Source: Macrothele yani (lineage: Eukaryota; Arthropoda; Arachnida; Araneae; Macrothelidae). Taken from it: DNA of 64,000 bases. The position numbers and the translations under genes are program-made. Under the pieces are notes generated by a model. That model had not been told where the DNA came from. It saw only the letters and a program-made list of their open reading frames with translations, and made no database searches. Where the stretch lies: NCBI GenBank assembly GCA_039090855.1, contig CM076990.1, forward strand, positions 198,901,232 to 198,965,231, written 5' to 3'. This document shows, piece by piece, positions 1 through 11,195 of this stretch (position 1 is its first letter; each line of letters starts with the position of its first letter).

Positions 1-629
1 TTGTGGTCACAATAATGTGACTCCACCATGTAGTATTTCAACACGCTGTCGAAACTTGCGTGAATTCAAACACCATAGCGGGAAATTTAAGAAGGAAAGA
101 GAAAATACAAAAACTAAAAAATTCATCGTTTTGCAATACGTACCAGATTTATTTGTTTTTGTTATGTTCTATTCGAGGTAACCTCTTTATAACGTCAGCG
201 CAAAAATTTCGAAATTCCGACTTTGACTAAGGGGAACATTTTAAACTGTGGAAAGAATGTAGATATGTCGTGTTTCTAAAACGCTTTTTTTATGTCCTAT
301 AATCTACAAAAAGATATTTTGAAAAAAACTCAAAAAGAAACGGAAGGGAAGTAGGGGGGGGGGGTCGACGTGCATGGACAAATACACTGCAAAAGTCGTT
401 CGAAAAAGTTGTTATTCCAACACATAGAATAAAACTAGCCCAGTGAGATTCCCTTTTTCCTTTTTCGGCATAGGTATAGTGCAACGCACTTCTCTGTTTC
501 TCTCACCGATGCTTGCTCCAGTGCCTTGGTGGTGGTGGTGGGGGGGGGGGGGATCCTTATTTTGGTTTTCCAACATAGCACACACAGATACAACCGCCGC
601 AGAGTCAAAGGCCTGACATTTCCCACGTA
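1..629. other. Unassigned AT-rich DNA with two G-runs
   Basis: No gene or repeat family recognised. The stretch contains an 11-G run at 354-364 and a GGT-repeat leading into a 13-G run at about 528-552. The short open frames here are low-complexity and read through these runs, so they are not credible genes. Confidence 0.6.
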
Positions 630-1848
630 CACTGAAGTGCCAGAAAAACTGGTACAGACGAGCTTATGCAAAATACATAGCAACGTCACCTATGTGCGTA
701 TTCGGTTGCGTCCGCCAGTCCGTATATAAAACGGTTAGACATCCTTGCCAGCTGTGAGAGCTATTTTCGGCATGGGAATGACAAGTAATAATGATTTAAA
801 CGATTTTCAACGCGGTGTCATAGTTGGCGCTCGTGAGATAGGCCATAGTATTTCGGAGATAGAAACGAAGTTCGGAATTTCACGTACGACCATTGCAAGG
901 GTGTATCGTGACTACAAGAATTCTGGCAATACCTCCAACCTACGATACCAGTGTGGACGTAAAAAGACATATTGGGTGAACGTGACCATCGTCGGCTACC
1001 AAGAATCGTTTCACGCGATAGGCGTGCAACACTCTCGCAGGTATTATCGGAATTCAATGCTGGAGCCTCAACAAGCATCAGCGTCCAGACTGTGCAACGT
1101 ACCCTGCACGATATGGGCTTTGGGAGCCGACGCCCAACTCGACTCCCCTTGATGGGTGCACGACACGGAGCTATGCGCCTCGCTTGGGCACAGCAACACC
1201 GCTACTGGACACTTGATGACTGGAAACAAGTAGCCTGGTCTAACTTGTCGCGTTTCCAACTGTATCGAGTAGATGGTAGGATTCGTGTGTGGCGCAAACC
1301 CCATGAAGTCATGGATCCCGCCTGTCAACAGGGAATTGTACCGGCTGGTGGGGAATCCGTAATGGTATAAGGTGGGTTTAGCTGGACTTCACTGGGACCC
1401 CTGGCACGTCTACAAACGTCTGTGACCGGGCAACGCTATGTGCGTATCCTTTCTGACGAGGTACACCCGTTCATGTCCTGCATTCATGCTGATGGGTTGG
1501 GCCTGTTCCAACAGGACAATGCACCTCCACACAAGTGTCGGGACGCCACATTATTGTTAGAGGAGCATTCATCTGAGGGGTGTTGCCATTCCCACTCAAG
1601 TCCCCAGATCTGAACGTGATAGAACACATTTGGGATGCCATGCAACGCGCTATCGAACACAGGAATCCGAGACCTCGGAAAACACCCGAATTGTGGAACG
1701 CTCTGAAGGAAGTATGGTGTGCATTGCCTACAGTATATTTCCAGAAGCTAGTGGAGTCCATGCCCCGTCGTAATTCTGCAGTCCTGCGCTCCCGTGGGGG
1801 ACCTACTAAGTATTAGACTGGTGTACCAGTTTTTCTGGCACTTCAGTG
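630..1848 (+). mobile_element. Tc1-A: Tc1/mariner DNA transposon, defective
   Basis: Element of 1219 bp with perfect 27-bp terminal inverted repeats (630-656 and 1822-1848, beginning CACTGAAGTGCCAG), flanked by TA on both sides (628-629 and 1849-1850), the target duplication expected of Tc1/mariner. The interior is a broken transposase gene on the plus strand. The perfect ends beside a heavily damaged gene suggest movement by another copy's transposase before it decayed. Confidence 0.95.
772..1816 (+). pseudogene. Tc1-type transposase pseudogene (Tc1-A)
   Basis: Cut-and-paste transposase that would bind the element's inverted ends and catalyse excision through a DDE triad. The start at 772 gives MGMTSNNDLNDFQRG, matching the usual N-terminus before the helix-turn-helix. 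The frame shifts near 965, hits a TAA at 1368 where family members have Trp (VMVWG context), and shifts again near 1580 before KSPDLNVIEHIW and the typical end SMPRRNSAVL to a stop at 1814-1816. The first catalytic Asp, normally in WSDESRF, reads WSNLSRF (codon 1242-1244), so D has become N. The second Asp (QDNAPPH) and the Glu (NVIEHIW) remain. Dead by at least four independent lesions. Confidence 0.93.
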
Positions 1849-4312
1849 TATGTTTTCCTTCAGTTTGGAAAACAAATGAAAGTCACAAGAGGAAAGCTCT
1901 GGAGAATTGGGTGGGGGCTTAAGCAACTGAAGTCCTTTAGCTGCATGTCGGTTTTAGTAATCTGGGAGTTGTGACTCAGTGCATTGTCTTCAAGAAGAAA
2001 TAGTGTACCCCTTTAGGGCTTGACAACATTACAAGAACTAGCCAATCAAGGTCAAACCTCCATCACGATAACTACAGCGAACTGCTGGCAATATGCAATT
2101 GATCCGTGGCTACTTGTTTCCTATCCAAGGGAAAAGAAATTGGAACTGCACGATGATGATGCTTCATAAAATCCCTTTTGGTCTCATTCAATAACGTGGA
2201 GCTCCTTAATGGCAGGAAAGTTTTCTTATTTGGGAGGGCGAGCCTTGAAATTATGCCCCTTTGAGTTCAAAAGTTATTTACATCCGCTCAAATAATAAGC
2301 AGTTCTTACTTTCTTATACTTTCCTCATGGGAAAAAAGTATTATGATCGTTAAAAATATCACTTCAAGTTTTCGACATAATTTTACTCAAAATTTTAAAA
2401 TTAGGTGAATACCCAAGTGCCAACAGATTTGAATATCAAGTGAAACGTAAAAGTTATGTGAACACCGACGACACAACATGTGCAGAAATGCAGAATGAAA
2501 ACAAACCAGCACAGAACGAATAAGTGTTAGTAAACATAACAATAGCAAGAAGTTTTTTGAGTAGGGTTTGGAAAAATTCCGTTCAGGGTTAAACGCTCAG
2601 AGGAACTTTTGGTGACAGAGCACAAATGACTAATTAGCTCTTCATCCCTACGACGTATTCGGAAAGGTCACGGAGGTTAGGTATATCAGCATATTGTTTT
2701 ACATAACTCCATCCACTGTTTCGGGGAATTCCATGCATCCATATCAGGTGGTCCATAACTAACAACAGTGTAAGTTCTGTACACTTGTTTGCTGCGCGTA
2801 ATAGTGTACGTGGTGTCTACAAAAGAAGATACTAAAGTGTATAACTTTGTTTTCTAGTTAAAATGTTCGGCAAATTTATTCATACTCTGTTCATATCTAT
2901 TTTTTACGCTTCTCAGAGTATGGAATTACGCCCTTTGTATGACCATCCTGCGAGGGCAACGACCCTTTCCGGTAACTACGGCTGTGCTTAACGGGTTCCC
3001 GATCTCCATCCCCACAACAGACACACATCTCCGATTTTAGGACGACTTTTGAAATTGGATCAAAGTTTTTTTCAGCTCTATTGGACTTACCGTCACTTTA
3101 TGTTTTGTCATTCAGGTATGACAAGAAAGAAAATGCTGTTCGAATCACGAACAGAGAGCATGACCAAGATTTTCTCGAAATTTTCAGTATTTTCTATCGC
3201 ACAGGTTTCCAGCTAGTGGCAAGATTCATAAGCATAGCGTGAGAGGCACATGCCCTCAAACTGTGAAATATTTAAATGCTGGGGCAAGAGTACAATGGAG
3301 CGGCAAACATGAGTGGGAGGCATAATGGTGTTGCTATGAAGTTCAAAGAGAAAAACCAAGAACTTTTTAAACACACACACATTGTTATACTCACCTTTTA
3401 GATTTGGCTGTGATTCGTTTTTGTGAGGAAATAAAACCACGAAAAACTGCTGTACTGTAGATAACTCATTATGAAACATTATTCATGTTCAGCAAAAAGA
3501 TCTGTGATATTTAAAAGAATTTGTAGCAAAAGAGAGGACTTTATTTCTAGAAAACTTAGTATCTTGTCAAAAATACGCTGGACTCATTTGCGCCCATATA
3601 AGGTGGTAAAAGGGGAGGGAGCATTTGCCCTGCCCTCGAAATCGGACCATTTGCTTTCTGTTCTTGGAAAGTGCTACAGAGATTTTCGTAATAACACTCA
3701 TTCTAACTGCTAATTTTGCTGTATAACTTCTGGACGCATCCTTTGCAGCTGCTATTCACTGCTTAACAAAGAAGTCTCGAAAATTTCCCCAGAAATTCGT
3801 CTTGAGTATATTTTTTCATTTTTTGCGACCAGTTAAGTTATACTTGGGGTTTCGTCGCGCTTGTGATATAAGTGACCAAAATGATCAAAGGAACTACAAA
3901 GGAAATTTCCCCTTTTCCAAACGTGATATCTAATTTCATTTATACATTTTTTTTTCATGCAGTTTTTGGGTCTTTTGGCTTCTAATTAAATTTATGTGTT
4001 GAGATGTGGTAAAAAGGGTTAGATGACAAGATGGCACAAGGAAATTTGTATATGGTGTTCGCATATATTATTTGTAGTTACAATATCTGCTTATCCCCTT
4101 CTAAAACTAAGCTATTATGAGCGCCCATGGCTGGACGGTTCGACATCGTTCATTATCAGCAATGACTGAAGGGAAATGCACAACAAAAAAGTTTGTTATG
4201 CACTTAAAATATCCAAATTTTGAGACATTTAGGAAGTAACTGTTTCCAAGAATTACCTTCCCGCAAGGAAAACATCAGTTTACATTTTTCGTGCCCTCGT
4301 GGAATCATCTTA
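1849..4312. other. Unassigned intergenic DNA
   Basis: About 2.5 kb of AT-rich sequence with scattered stops on both strands. The open frames around 3213-3713 have no recognisable domain and biased AT-driven composition. I see no gene, RNA or repeat family I can defend here. Confidence 0.55.
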
Positions 4313-4599
4313 TCACTGTTAAAAATTTTCTGGTAGGGTTTTACCAAAAAGTGGTGCTACACGAGCTGCACCAGTTTCTGAGAAAAGATACATCGTTGTG
4401 TGGTGTAAACAAACCCCAAGAGCATAGTGCAACTTTTCATCACGTTATAATACAAGGTTGCATCACATTATGGCACAAAGTTTCACCATAGCATTAGGTT
4501 TTCCTTGCACCGCACAATGATGAATCTTTTCTCAAAAAGTGGTGCAGCTGGTGTAGCACCACTTTTTGGTGCAACCTACCACAAAAATTTTAACAGTGA
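4313..4599. mobile_element. MITE, TA-flanked, copy 1
   Basis: A 287-bp element with inverted ends of about 60 bp. The left end starts TCACTGTTAAAAATTTT and carries an ACCAAAAAGTGGTGC motif; the right end carries the reverse complement and closes with TTTTAACAGTGA. TA lies on each side (4311-4312 and 4600-4601). It has no coding capacity. A second copy with the same ends lies at 29761-30035. TA target and short length fit a non-autonomous Tc1/mariner derivative. Confidence 0.8.
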
Positions 4600-5699
4600 T
4601 ACACTTATTCGTGCCCTCTCCCTCCACAACATTTTTGTCACGCTACGCTTCTGGTAAGAGTATATGCATACATATTATTCGTGAGTTATGTTTGTGGAAA
4701 ATTAACTCGAGAAATTGTTTCTGTATGTTTGAGCCAAAGTTTTCCATATTTTCTCCAGTGCGAATCTTAGTTTGTTGAATTGAATTTAAGTGTGTTATGT
4801 TCATTACGATATCTCTGTCTACAAGCAACACATTGGAAAAATTCTGTCACGATTGGATAAAGTCTGGCTTTACTTAGGTTTCATAGACTTTTTTATATTA
4901 TAGCATTATTCTGCCAGTTGGCAGGAATGTCTAATATATTATTTCTCTCTTTGTACGCGATTTCTCCGTTGCCACGTGACTAATATTATGGACCATTCTA
5001 AATTTGTTAATTTTCTTTGTAAATGGCATGCATATTACACCCAAACCATGGGTAGCTTTATCATTTTGTGACTGTAGAAGGTACAAACGTGCCAAATTTA
5101 GATTTTTTTTTTTTTTTTTTTTTTGCCGCCGGTAGTGACATAGGGGTTGGATGGGGGTGGGGAACGATTACTGATACTTTTTTTACGTAGCGTGGAATGT
5201 TCCAAATTTGAATATGTATGTCTGTGTGGGCGTATTTCTGGATTTGTCACCATAGAGACGCTGGCGGCTCCCTTCCTTCCCCAGTGCAGGGAAATGCTCG
5301 GCATTACCGAGCGAGGAGATCTACAATCGTTTTCGTACGCAGAGGACTTTGAGCTACAGGGCCTCACGCGGGTGTCCTCGAGAGTCACGTGATCACGAGA
5401 GGCGCACGTGGCAGGAGAAGCGAACCAGTGAAACAACATAACCGGCATGTGCCTGTCAATAATATGCGAAGTTGATAAGGTACGGAATGACCTCGGTCGA
5501 AATATTCTGTCTCACGAAATCTCGGCACGGTCAGGATCACCCTGGGATACTTTTCATACGTGCGCAACAACAAATTCCCTCACGGATATATTTCCATTCA
5601 TACCAACACACGGCACCCTAACTCTTCTGACTGAAAACCACTTTTCTCTCTCTCTCTCTCTCCCTTCTTCCGTGTTTAACGCCCTTCATGAGGAAATCG
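4600..5699. other. Unassigned DNA with poly-T run
   Basis: Contains a 22-T run at 5103-5124 followed by GC-richer sequence (5150-5450) with open frames on both strands that match nothing I recognise. A TC microsatellite sits near 5643-5662. No supported gene. Confidence 0.5.
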
Positions 5700-5878
5700 T
5701 ACGGCCTCCCTAATTTAGGACCAATTGTTCCAGGAAAGGGAAAGAGAAAGTTTCATAAGATAAATGCAGCACTGGTGCCTCATCCGCGACTCGAACCCCT
5801 AGCCTTTCTCGCACGTATGGTCAGAAGCCAGCGCCTCATACCCTTCGGTGCTGCCCCGATGGCGCAGCGGTCTAAGCC
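5700..5878 (-). repeat. SINE family A fragment with inverted head
   Basis: Body sequence CCTAATTTAGGACC and the tRNA-like B-box region (GACTCGAACCCC) align in minus orientation with the full family A copies at 18972 and 45474. The 3' end with the A tail is missing. Where the head should finish as the complement of GCCCCGGTGGCGCAG, this copy instead has that head (GCCCCGATGGCGCAGCGG) in plus orientation at 5853-5878, so the last 25 or so bases are inverted. Confidence 0.75.
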
Positions 5879-5879
5879 A

Positions 5880-6474
5880 GTTTTCCTATACTTCCAATGG
5901 AAAAACTTTTGTACACATTTCCTTCACAATCAGTGTGTTCCCAAGGATGAGAATTTGAACATCGATTAAAATAACTTCATATTAAAACTTATGATACTGT
6001 ACTTAATATTTTCTAAAACATAATCATAATTATATTAAAAATCAATACATTTTCCTTTGGTGGTGTTGGAACCAAAAAAAAAAAAAAAAAAAAAAAAGAT
6101 GGCACGATCTGTACTTTGATGACGTCAGTAGACAAACAAATGTTGGATTGCATAATTATGGTTATGTTTTAGAAAATATTAAGTATTCCAAGTTATAAAA
6201 TGAAACTATTTTAATCGTTGTTCAAATTTTCATCTTTGGGAACACATTAATTGTCCAGAAAAAAGATAGCGCGACCCGTACTTTCATGACGTCAGTAGAC
6301 AAATAAATGTTAGATTGCATAATTATGGTTATGTTTTAGAATATATTAAGTATTCCAAGTTATAAAATGAAGCTATTTTAATAGATGTTCAAATTTTCAT
6401 CCTCGGGAACGCAGTAATTGTAAAGAAAATGTGTACAGAATGTTTTCCATTGAAAGTATAGGAAGCAAAATTAC
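5880..6474. repeat. Long inverted-repeat element with duplicated arm
   Basis: The left arm (about 5880-6040, with CCTATACTTCCAATGGAAAA) is the reverse complement of the right arm (about 6318-6474, with CCATTGAAAGTATAGG). Part of the right arm is tandemly duplicated with a period of about 167 bp (units starting near 6097 and 6263, each with a GACGTCAGTAGAC motif). A 24-A run lies between the arms near 6075-6098. It has no coding capacity. The form is that of a fold-back or MITE-like non-autonomous DNA element; family not identified and no clear target duplication seen. Confidence 0.65.
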
Positions 6475-6488
6475 TTGACGTTCACCTT

Positions 6489-7145
6489 AAACAACTGAGA
6501 TAGATAGCTTTACCAATAAAACATATGCATAAAAAATTTTCTGCGTCACCATGGCAGCAGGTCACGGGACCACAAGCCGTTCGTTTCTTTTCTTTGCGAA
6601 TTTATTAAAAAATGCATAAAAATCAGAGAATAATATTTTCTTAATTTTTTTTTGAAAAAAGGTATGATAGTTGTAAGTTTATGCTGTAAAAATTGCAGTG
6701 CGTTATGATTTATAGTTTGCCATATATTCGTTTTTTAAATGGAACCCATCGCGAAATAGAGAATTTTGTGAAACTAAGAAATTTAATTTCTCGTAAAATA
6801 AATCGAAATTCGAAAAAAGGGTGACGAGGTGCAAAAATTTGGTCATGGCACTACATGCCTACAAAGTTTCGTGGTTCTGTTGCTGTTAGTGTGTCCGGAA
6901 CGCCACCTGATAGCACTTTTTTGCTTACCTTAAGTTTGAAATACAATAGCTCTTGAAGTATCGCCAGAATCGAGAAACGGCTTATTTCAGCGTGTTCTCT
7001 AAACAATTCTTTACAAACGATGTAAATTCCATATTTTTGTGTTCATTAGGTTTTGCGCTGCGAGCTAGGAAAGCAAGAGTGTCGCGAAATTTCTAGAACA
7101 GCGGCAGCAGCAGCGGTGGCAGTTACTTTTTTTAGAATAGAGAGA
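6489..7145. repeat. Dispersed repeat G, copy 1
   Basis: About 650 bp that reappears at 23342-24035 in the same orientation, beginning TTAAACAACTGAGATA and ending near TTTTAGAATAGAGAGA. Copies differ by substitutions and indels, including an insertion of about 30 bp in copy 2 and very different T-run lengths. No open frame or recognisable domain, and no terminal structure visible. Unclassified interspersed repeat. Confidence 0.7.
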
Positions 7146-7903
7146 AAAAAAAAAGAGGGTTCTGGTTTGTTATCTTGAAAGATAAATTTTCCTGAGAATT
7201 GGAATATTTGGGGCAAAATGAAATGACAATGAACAATGTTAGCGTTATCCGCTAGATGAATGCCGACGAATAGTTTTGTTCTTTAAAAATATTCACATGA
7301 GTTTGAAAAAGTTTCAATCGAAAAAAATAGTAAAATTCGTTTTCTTATGATTTGCTATAATTCGTTTTCTTATGATTTGTTATAATAAAAAATGAACAAT
7401 GTCACTTCATGTGGCTCCTCGAAAAGGGAAGCCTGTGATGGAAACGAAAGATATGCAAAGAGACAAACGGCAACCGATCTCGCAAACTGCTTACCTTTGG
7501 TTGGTATTAAGATTTCGGTTCTCTTGGTTCATTCCTTCAATCAGTGACTTTAAATTATGGATCGGTAAATTTTAAAGGACAAATTAATGGAAATGCCAGT
7601 TCTCTGTTTTCCGTATGAACCGACAGAGGCTACTAAAATAACCAGATTTAGTACCAGGAATTAGGTATCCGTCTTGTGACTCTTTAAAGTCGAAATGAAA
7701 TGGCAAGGGGGTCTGCAAACGAATTTACTCCTTTCGATGCCATGCACTTCATTTTCGGTTCCAAAACTTCATTGAATTCAAAAGATTCTTCCTCAGATTT
7801 TTATTCTTTGCATTTTTCCAAATTTGACGAAATAACTGACAGTCGGTGTTCTTGGCAGATTTTATTAAGTTTCTCTTAAACTTATCACAGCACTTTCCCT
7901 ATA
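7146..7903. other. Unassigned DNA
   Basis: AT-rich sequence with a small 25-bp direct duplication (AATTCGTTTTCTTATGATTT) near 7334-7383. Nothing else recognised. Confidence 0.5.
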
Positions 7904-8089
7904 CAGGGTGATTGTAAACTCCTTCAACAAAACAAGAAGGGTGATAGTACACATCAAGACGAACAATATTTGACATGGAACCTAGGGCCGCATTCCACTC
8001 CTAGTGCCAGAAAAGAGTAAAGTTACATATCCACGTTGAGATTTCAACAGTAAAAGCAAAGAGACATACCTAATTTATGAGTTGCACAA

Positions 8090-8591
8090 TTCCAATCGCA
8101 TCAGAGAAAGACTCAAAGGAGCTGCGCTCAAACTGGCGTCCAAGGGCGTCGTTTCACAGCCCACACCGGCGAATGAAGGACTGTCGAACCCTCTCGTAGA
8201 CTCCCTGTGCGGTGTTAATCTTGTCCGCAGCAACAGCGATTCCCGCAACGAGATCTTCCAAGGAGTCCACAGGTTTCTCGTACACCAGTGTTTTCATGTG
8301 CCCCCAGAAGAAGAAGTGCAGTGGATTAAGGTCCGGGGAGCGTGGAAGCTAAGCCACAGGTCCACCGCTCCCAATCCATCGCGCCCAATCCACCGCACCT
8401 GATCCATCGCGCCCAATCCACCGCCCGGGATATGTCGCATTTAGGAAGTATCGGACCTCGGTGGCAAAGTGTGCTGGGGCCCCATCATGCATAAACCACA
8501 TATCCCTTCGTGCGGTGAGCGGAACATCCTGCAACAGACCGGGAAGCACTTGTTCCAGGAACACACTGTACGCTGCGCCGGTCAGACGTAT
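8090..8591 (-). pseudogene. Mariner-superfamily transposase remnant
   Basis: Reading minus from about 8591: an IRLTGAAYSVFLEQVL segment, then MWFMHDGAPAHFATEV (second catalytic Asp in HDGAP), a GRWIGR motif, LPRSPDLNPLHFFFWG and GHMKTLVYEKPVDS, then a C-terminal RQSFIRRC segment with a stop soon after. In this family the last catalytic residue lies in a PLD/PSD motif; here it is PLH, so the Asp is replaced by His. Everything upstream, including the helix-turn-helix and first Asp, is deleted or unrecognisable. The GRWIGR motif is expanded by a tandem array of 14-bp units. Non-functional. Confidence 0.85.
8362..8431. repeat. 14-bp tandem array within mariner transposase remnant
   Basis: Five head-to-tail 14-bp units alternating between CCACCGC-type and CCATCGC-type, effectively 28-bp dimers, each ending in CCCAAT or similar. 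On the minus strand they repeat the WIGR-coding motif of the surrounding transposase, so the array grew from coding sequence. Confidence 0.8.
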
Positions 8592-8878
8592 ACCTCAATT
8601 ATTATGTGATGTTCGCACGGAAATATCGCTGAACGGGTTCGACTGCGTTTTTAAATGTTTGCTCCTCATCGTCTACGCACGTGTTCAGCGCATCTGATTT
8701 GCATCTTGTGCTTCTCATGCACTGGTTGGAACTCCGTGTGCCTGCTGGACGTTTTTCGAACGTGCTCTTTTCTGGCACTAGAAGTGGAATGCGGCCCTAG
8801 GTTCCATTGCAAATATTGTTCGTCTTGATGTGTACTATCACCCCTCTTGTTTTGTTGAAAGAGTTTACAATCACCCTG

Positions 8879-9624
8879 TATAAATGCTATTTATGTTGTA
8901 GGGGAAGGTCTCCCTGACTATTGGCCACCTAGGTCCAGTTTCAAACCGTGAGAGGAGAGTGAAAAAGAAAAAAAGGAAAGAAAGATCGCCGAGTCATTTT
9001 GTACGCTGCACTTTTACACTCACATATTCACAAATACTGAAGGGAGAGACTGTTACAAGCAACAAATAATTATTTCAATTTTTATATTTCACATACATTT
9101 TTTCTTAAGAAGGTGGTAAATGAAAATAAAATAAGATGCTAGTAACACCTCTATTATTATTATTATTTCTCTTCTCCAGAAAATGAAAAAAAGAGCCATA
9201 AAATTTGTGAAGTGAAGCTGAACATGATACACACACCCGAAATAAAAATTCATCACACCTACCTACTGACAATATGAAAAAAAAAAAAAAAAAAAAAAAA
9301 ATCCGGAGTTACCCCAAGAAATGCACCGAACAACACTGACATGAAGGTAAAGATGAATTTTGAAGGATATATTTCCGAGAGAAACATTTCTGACTTTTTC
9401 TCAACTTTTTCTGAAATAAACTATTACAGCCCCTGCATAGGGCCGAGAGAAATGAGAGAACAGCAAGTAAAAGAAAATAAAGAAAACATCAAACACTCAA
9501 TCATTCTCATTTTCTGTTATATAAAATGCGTTGGACTGTTGTCAGTCCTGAATGAAAATTCGCATAAATTATCCAGATTTATGTGTTTCCAGGACTGGGC
9601 GACAAGACATTTAAATGTTATTTA
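8879..9624. other. Unassigned DNA with 25-A run
   Basis: AT-rich. Contains a 25-A run at 9277-9301 and short ATT microsatellite sequence near 9150. The 94-codon open frame at 9341-9625 is Lys/Asn-rich with no recognisable domain and I do not call it a gene. Confidence 0.5.
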
Positions 9625-10155
9625 AGGAGTTTATCAAAATAATCGAAACACCGACTGCGACTGGAGTACACTCAATGCGCTGTACCCAAATCAGAAGGAT
9701 GACGTCATCGCGATGTGAGGTAAACAAAGAGCTGCATTAAGATGTCGGCTGACACACAGCAGTGTCACAGTTGTAGGTGGAAGAACTGTTGCTGAGTAAT
9801 TGTCGACAATGCCAGATCTCAGTGACCTCAAAAAAGTCATTGTGTGCGTCTTGCAAAAGCTTCAGTAACTAGAACAACGGAAATGGTAGATGCAACAAGA
9901 GGAACTGTATCGAAGATTATGATTCCCTATCAAAAAGAACACACCGTTACATCCAAACGCGCAGATGTCAGATACGGTTAGGCAAACGTTGGCAAGGATT
10001 GTACAATGGGAGGACAAGATCACGGCACTGCAAATAGCAGCAGAGTTGAACACCAATCTAAATGATCCCGTTTCCGCCAAAACAATTCGTCAGGAGCTTC
10101 ATCGGGCCGGCATTTATGACGGTGCTGCAATTTATAAACCTCTTATAACGAAGTA
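9625..10155 (+). pseudogene. Truncated Tc1 element and transposase N-terminus
   Basis: The left end (about 9625-9652, GTTTATCAAAATAATCGAAA) resembles the inverted end of Tc1-E at 35728. The transposase starts at 9809 with MPDLSDLKK and, after a frameshift, continues RLAKASVTRTTEMVDATRG and KIMIPYQKEH, the first helix-turn-helix, then shifts again to MSDTVRQTLARIVQ and ELHRAGIYDGAAIYKPLITK, the second DNA-binding region. The whole catalytic domain is missing because family C repeat sequence begins at 10143-10155. Same subfamily as Tc1-E, which has MSDLSEFQTGQ at its start. Confidence 0.85.
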
Positions 10156-10690
10156 AATTTCTCCGTCATTTTTGTCCACGCCGGGACTCGAACCCGGGTC
10201 CCCTCATTCCGGAATAACTGCTATCTGCCTTTATGTCGTGTGCGTCCTGCTGGCAGGTACGTCCCATCTCCCCCCCCCCGAAAGAGGGCCGGGGGCATGC
10301 CACACGGGTCAGCCGTGACCATGAATCGTCGTAAGCAGCCATCCGCTGTAGAACGTGCACTTGAGAACTCCCAGTCAATCTGGTGTGTGGAATGCAACGT
10401 CACACACATTTATTTTTCGAAGCGTTGGAGTAGGGATTCTCTGATTTTTCTATCTCGCGGTGTGGAAAGAACAAACATCACACCATTGCGAGATTTTGAA
10501 CGGCCGGGTCATCCGGAAAGTTCGAGCGCCATTATAACGAAGTAAATTTCTCCGTCATTTCTGTTCACGCCAGGATTCGAACCCGGATCCCCTCATTCCG
10601 GAATAAGTCACTCTACCAATTGAGCTACGCAGACGTTTGTTCTGACTGCTATCTGCCTTTATGTCGTGTGCGTCCCGCTCGCAGGTACGT
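10143..10690 (-). repeat. tRNA-related repeat family C, dimer-like copy
   Basis: Two tRNA-like modules flank one body of about 330 bp. The right module, read minus from 10634, has a good A box (GTAGCTCAATTGG) and B box (GGGTTCGAATCC). The left module keeps the B box (10180-10206) but its A-box half is deleted. Both modules are followed by the same AAATTTACTTCGTTATAA segment, so the unit is tandemly repeated at about 385 bp. A second copy of the whole arrangement, opposite strand, is at 60843-61410. Consistent with a tRNA-derived SINE or composite repeat. Confidence 0.75.
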
Positions 10691-10929
10691 CACACTCTGA
10701 TTACCAGGATAAACAATAAGAGTACGGGTAGTGGTGTTTGGGAAGAGAGGGACGGTAATATTCGCGTCCCTATTGAAATACCTAAATGAAATGTCTCATA
10801 AAATACATAGGACGGCTGGTGAGTAACGCAGTACAACCCCCAGTCACAAAGGTAGCAAGTTTCGTTTCTTTGCTTACAGCGGTTGTGAATCATTGCATGT
10901 TAATATGGTGTCGCGTGATGAGGAAGGAT

Positions 10930-11195
10930 ATGTCAACGAAGTTCAAACAACGTGAGTTCATTGAATTTTGAAGTGCTAAAAACGTAACGCGAATTGAAAT
11001 TCATCGCCGTTTAAAGGCTCTGTATGGTGAAAACACTGTTGACAGAAGTACAGTAAATCGTTGGGGCACTAAATTTCATCATTGTGAACCAGGGCATGCA
11101 GGGACGCGCCAAGCGGGGCTTCAACGGATGAGAAGCACCTGTGCGCCAGATTCCGAGGGCGGCAGGACGCCTCAATCAAATTTTGCGGTTGATAA
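10930..11195 (+). pseudogene. Mariner transposase N-terminal fragment
   Basis: The start at 10930 gives MSTKFKQREFIEF, then an in-frame TGA, then RIEIHRRLKALYGENTVDRS and VNRWGTKFHHCEPGH, the paired helix-turn-helix and linker layout of mariner transposases (family knowledge). The reading becomes unrecognisable after about 11130 and the catalytic domain is absent. No inverted ends identified. It may be the detached N-terminal part of the mariner remnant at 12695-13151, but the sequences do not overlap so that cannot be shown. Confidence 0.65.

Larger units (their letters stand above)
7904..8878 (-). mobile_element. Mariner-like element with long inverted ends, internally deleted
   Basis: Element of 975 bp flanked by TA (7902-7903 and 8879-8880). 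The ends begin CAGGGTGATTGTAAACTC and stay complementary for about 115 bp, through CTAGGGCCGCATTCCACT, unusually long for this superfamily. The transposase remnant lies on the minus strand and lacks most of the N-terminal half, explaining the short length. Confidence 0.9.

Noticed and set aside
528..552. G-quadruplex or regulatory G-run
   Set aside because: A GGT repeat and one long G-run could form such a structure, but there is no gene nearby and simple-sequence slippage is enough to explain it.
2921..3010. Possible family D or rDNA-like GC patch
   Set aside because: Words such as GAGGGCAACG and GGCTGTGCTTAACGG only loosely resemble family D; the match is too short to call.
10564..10634. 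Functional tRNA gene
   Set aside because: A and B boxes are good but acceptor-stem pairing at this copy is poor, the anticodon loop is six bases by my reading, and it is embedded in a dispersed repeat. The same caution applies to the modules at 60.9, 61.3, 44.8 and 45.2 kb.
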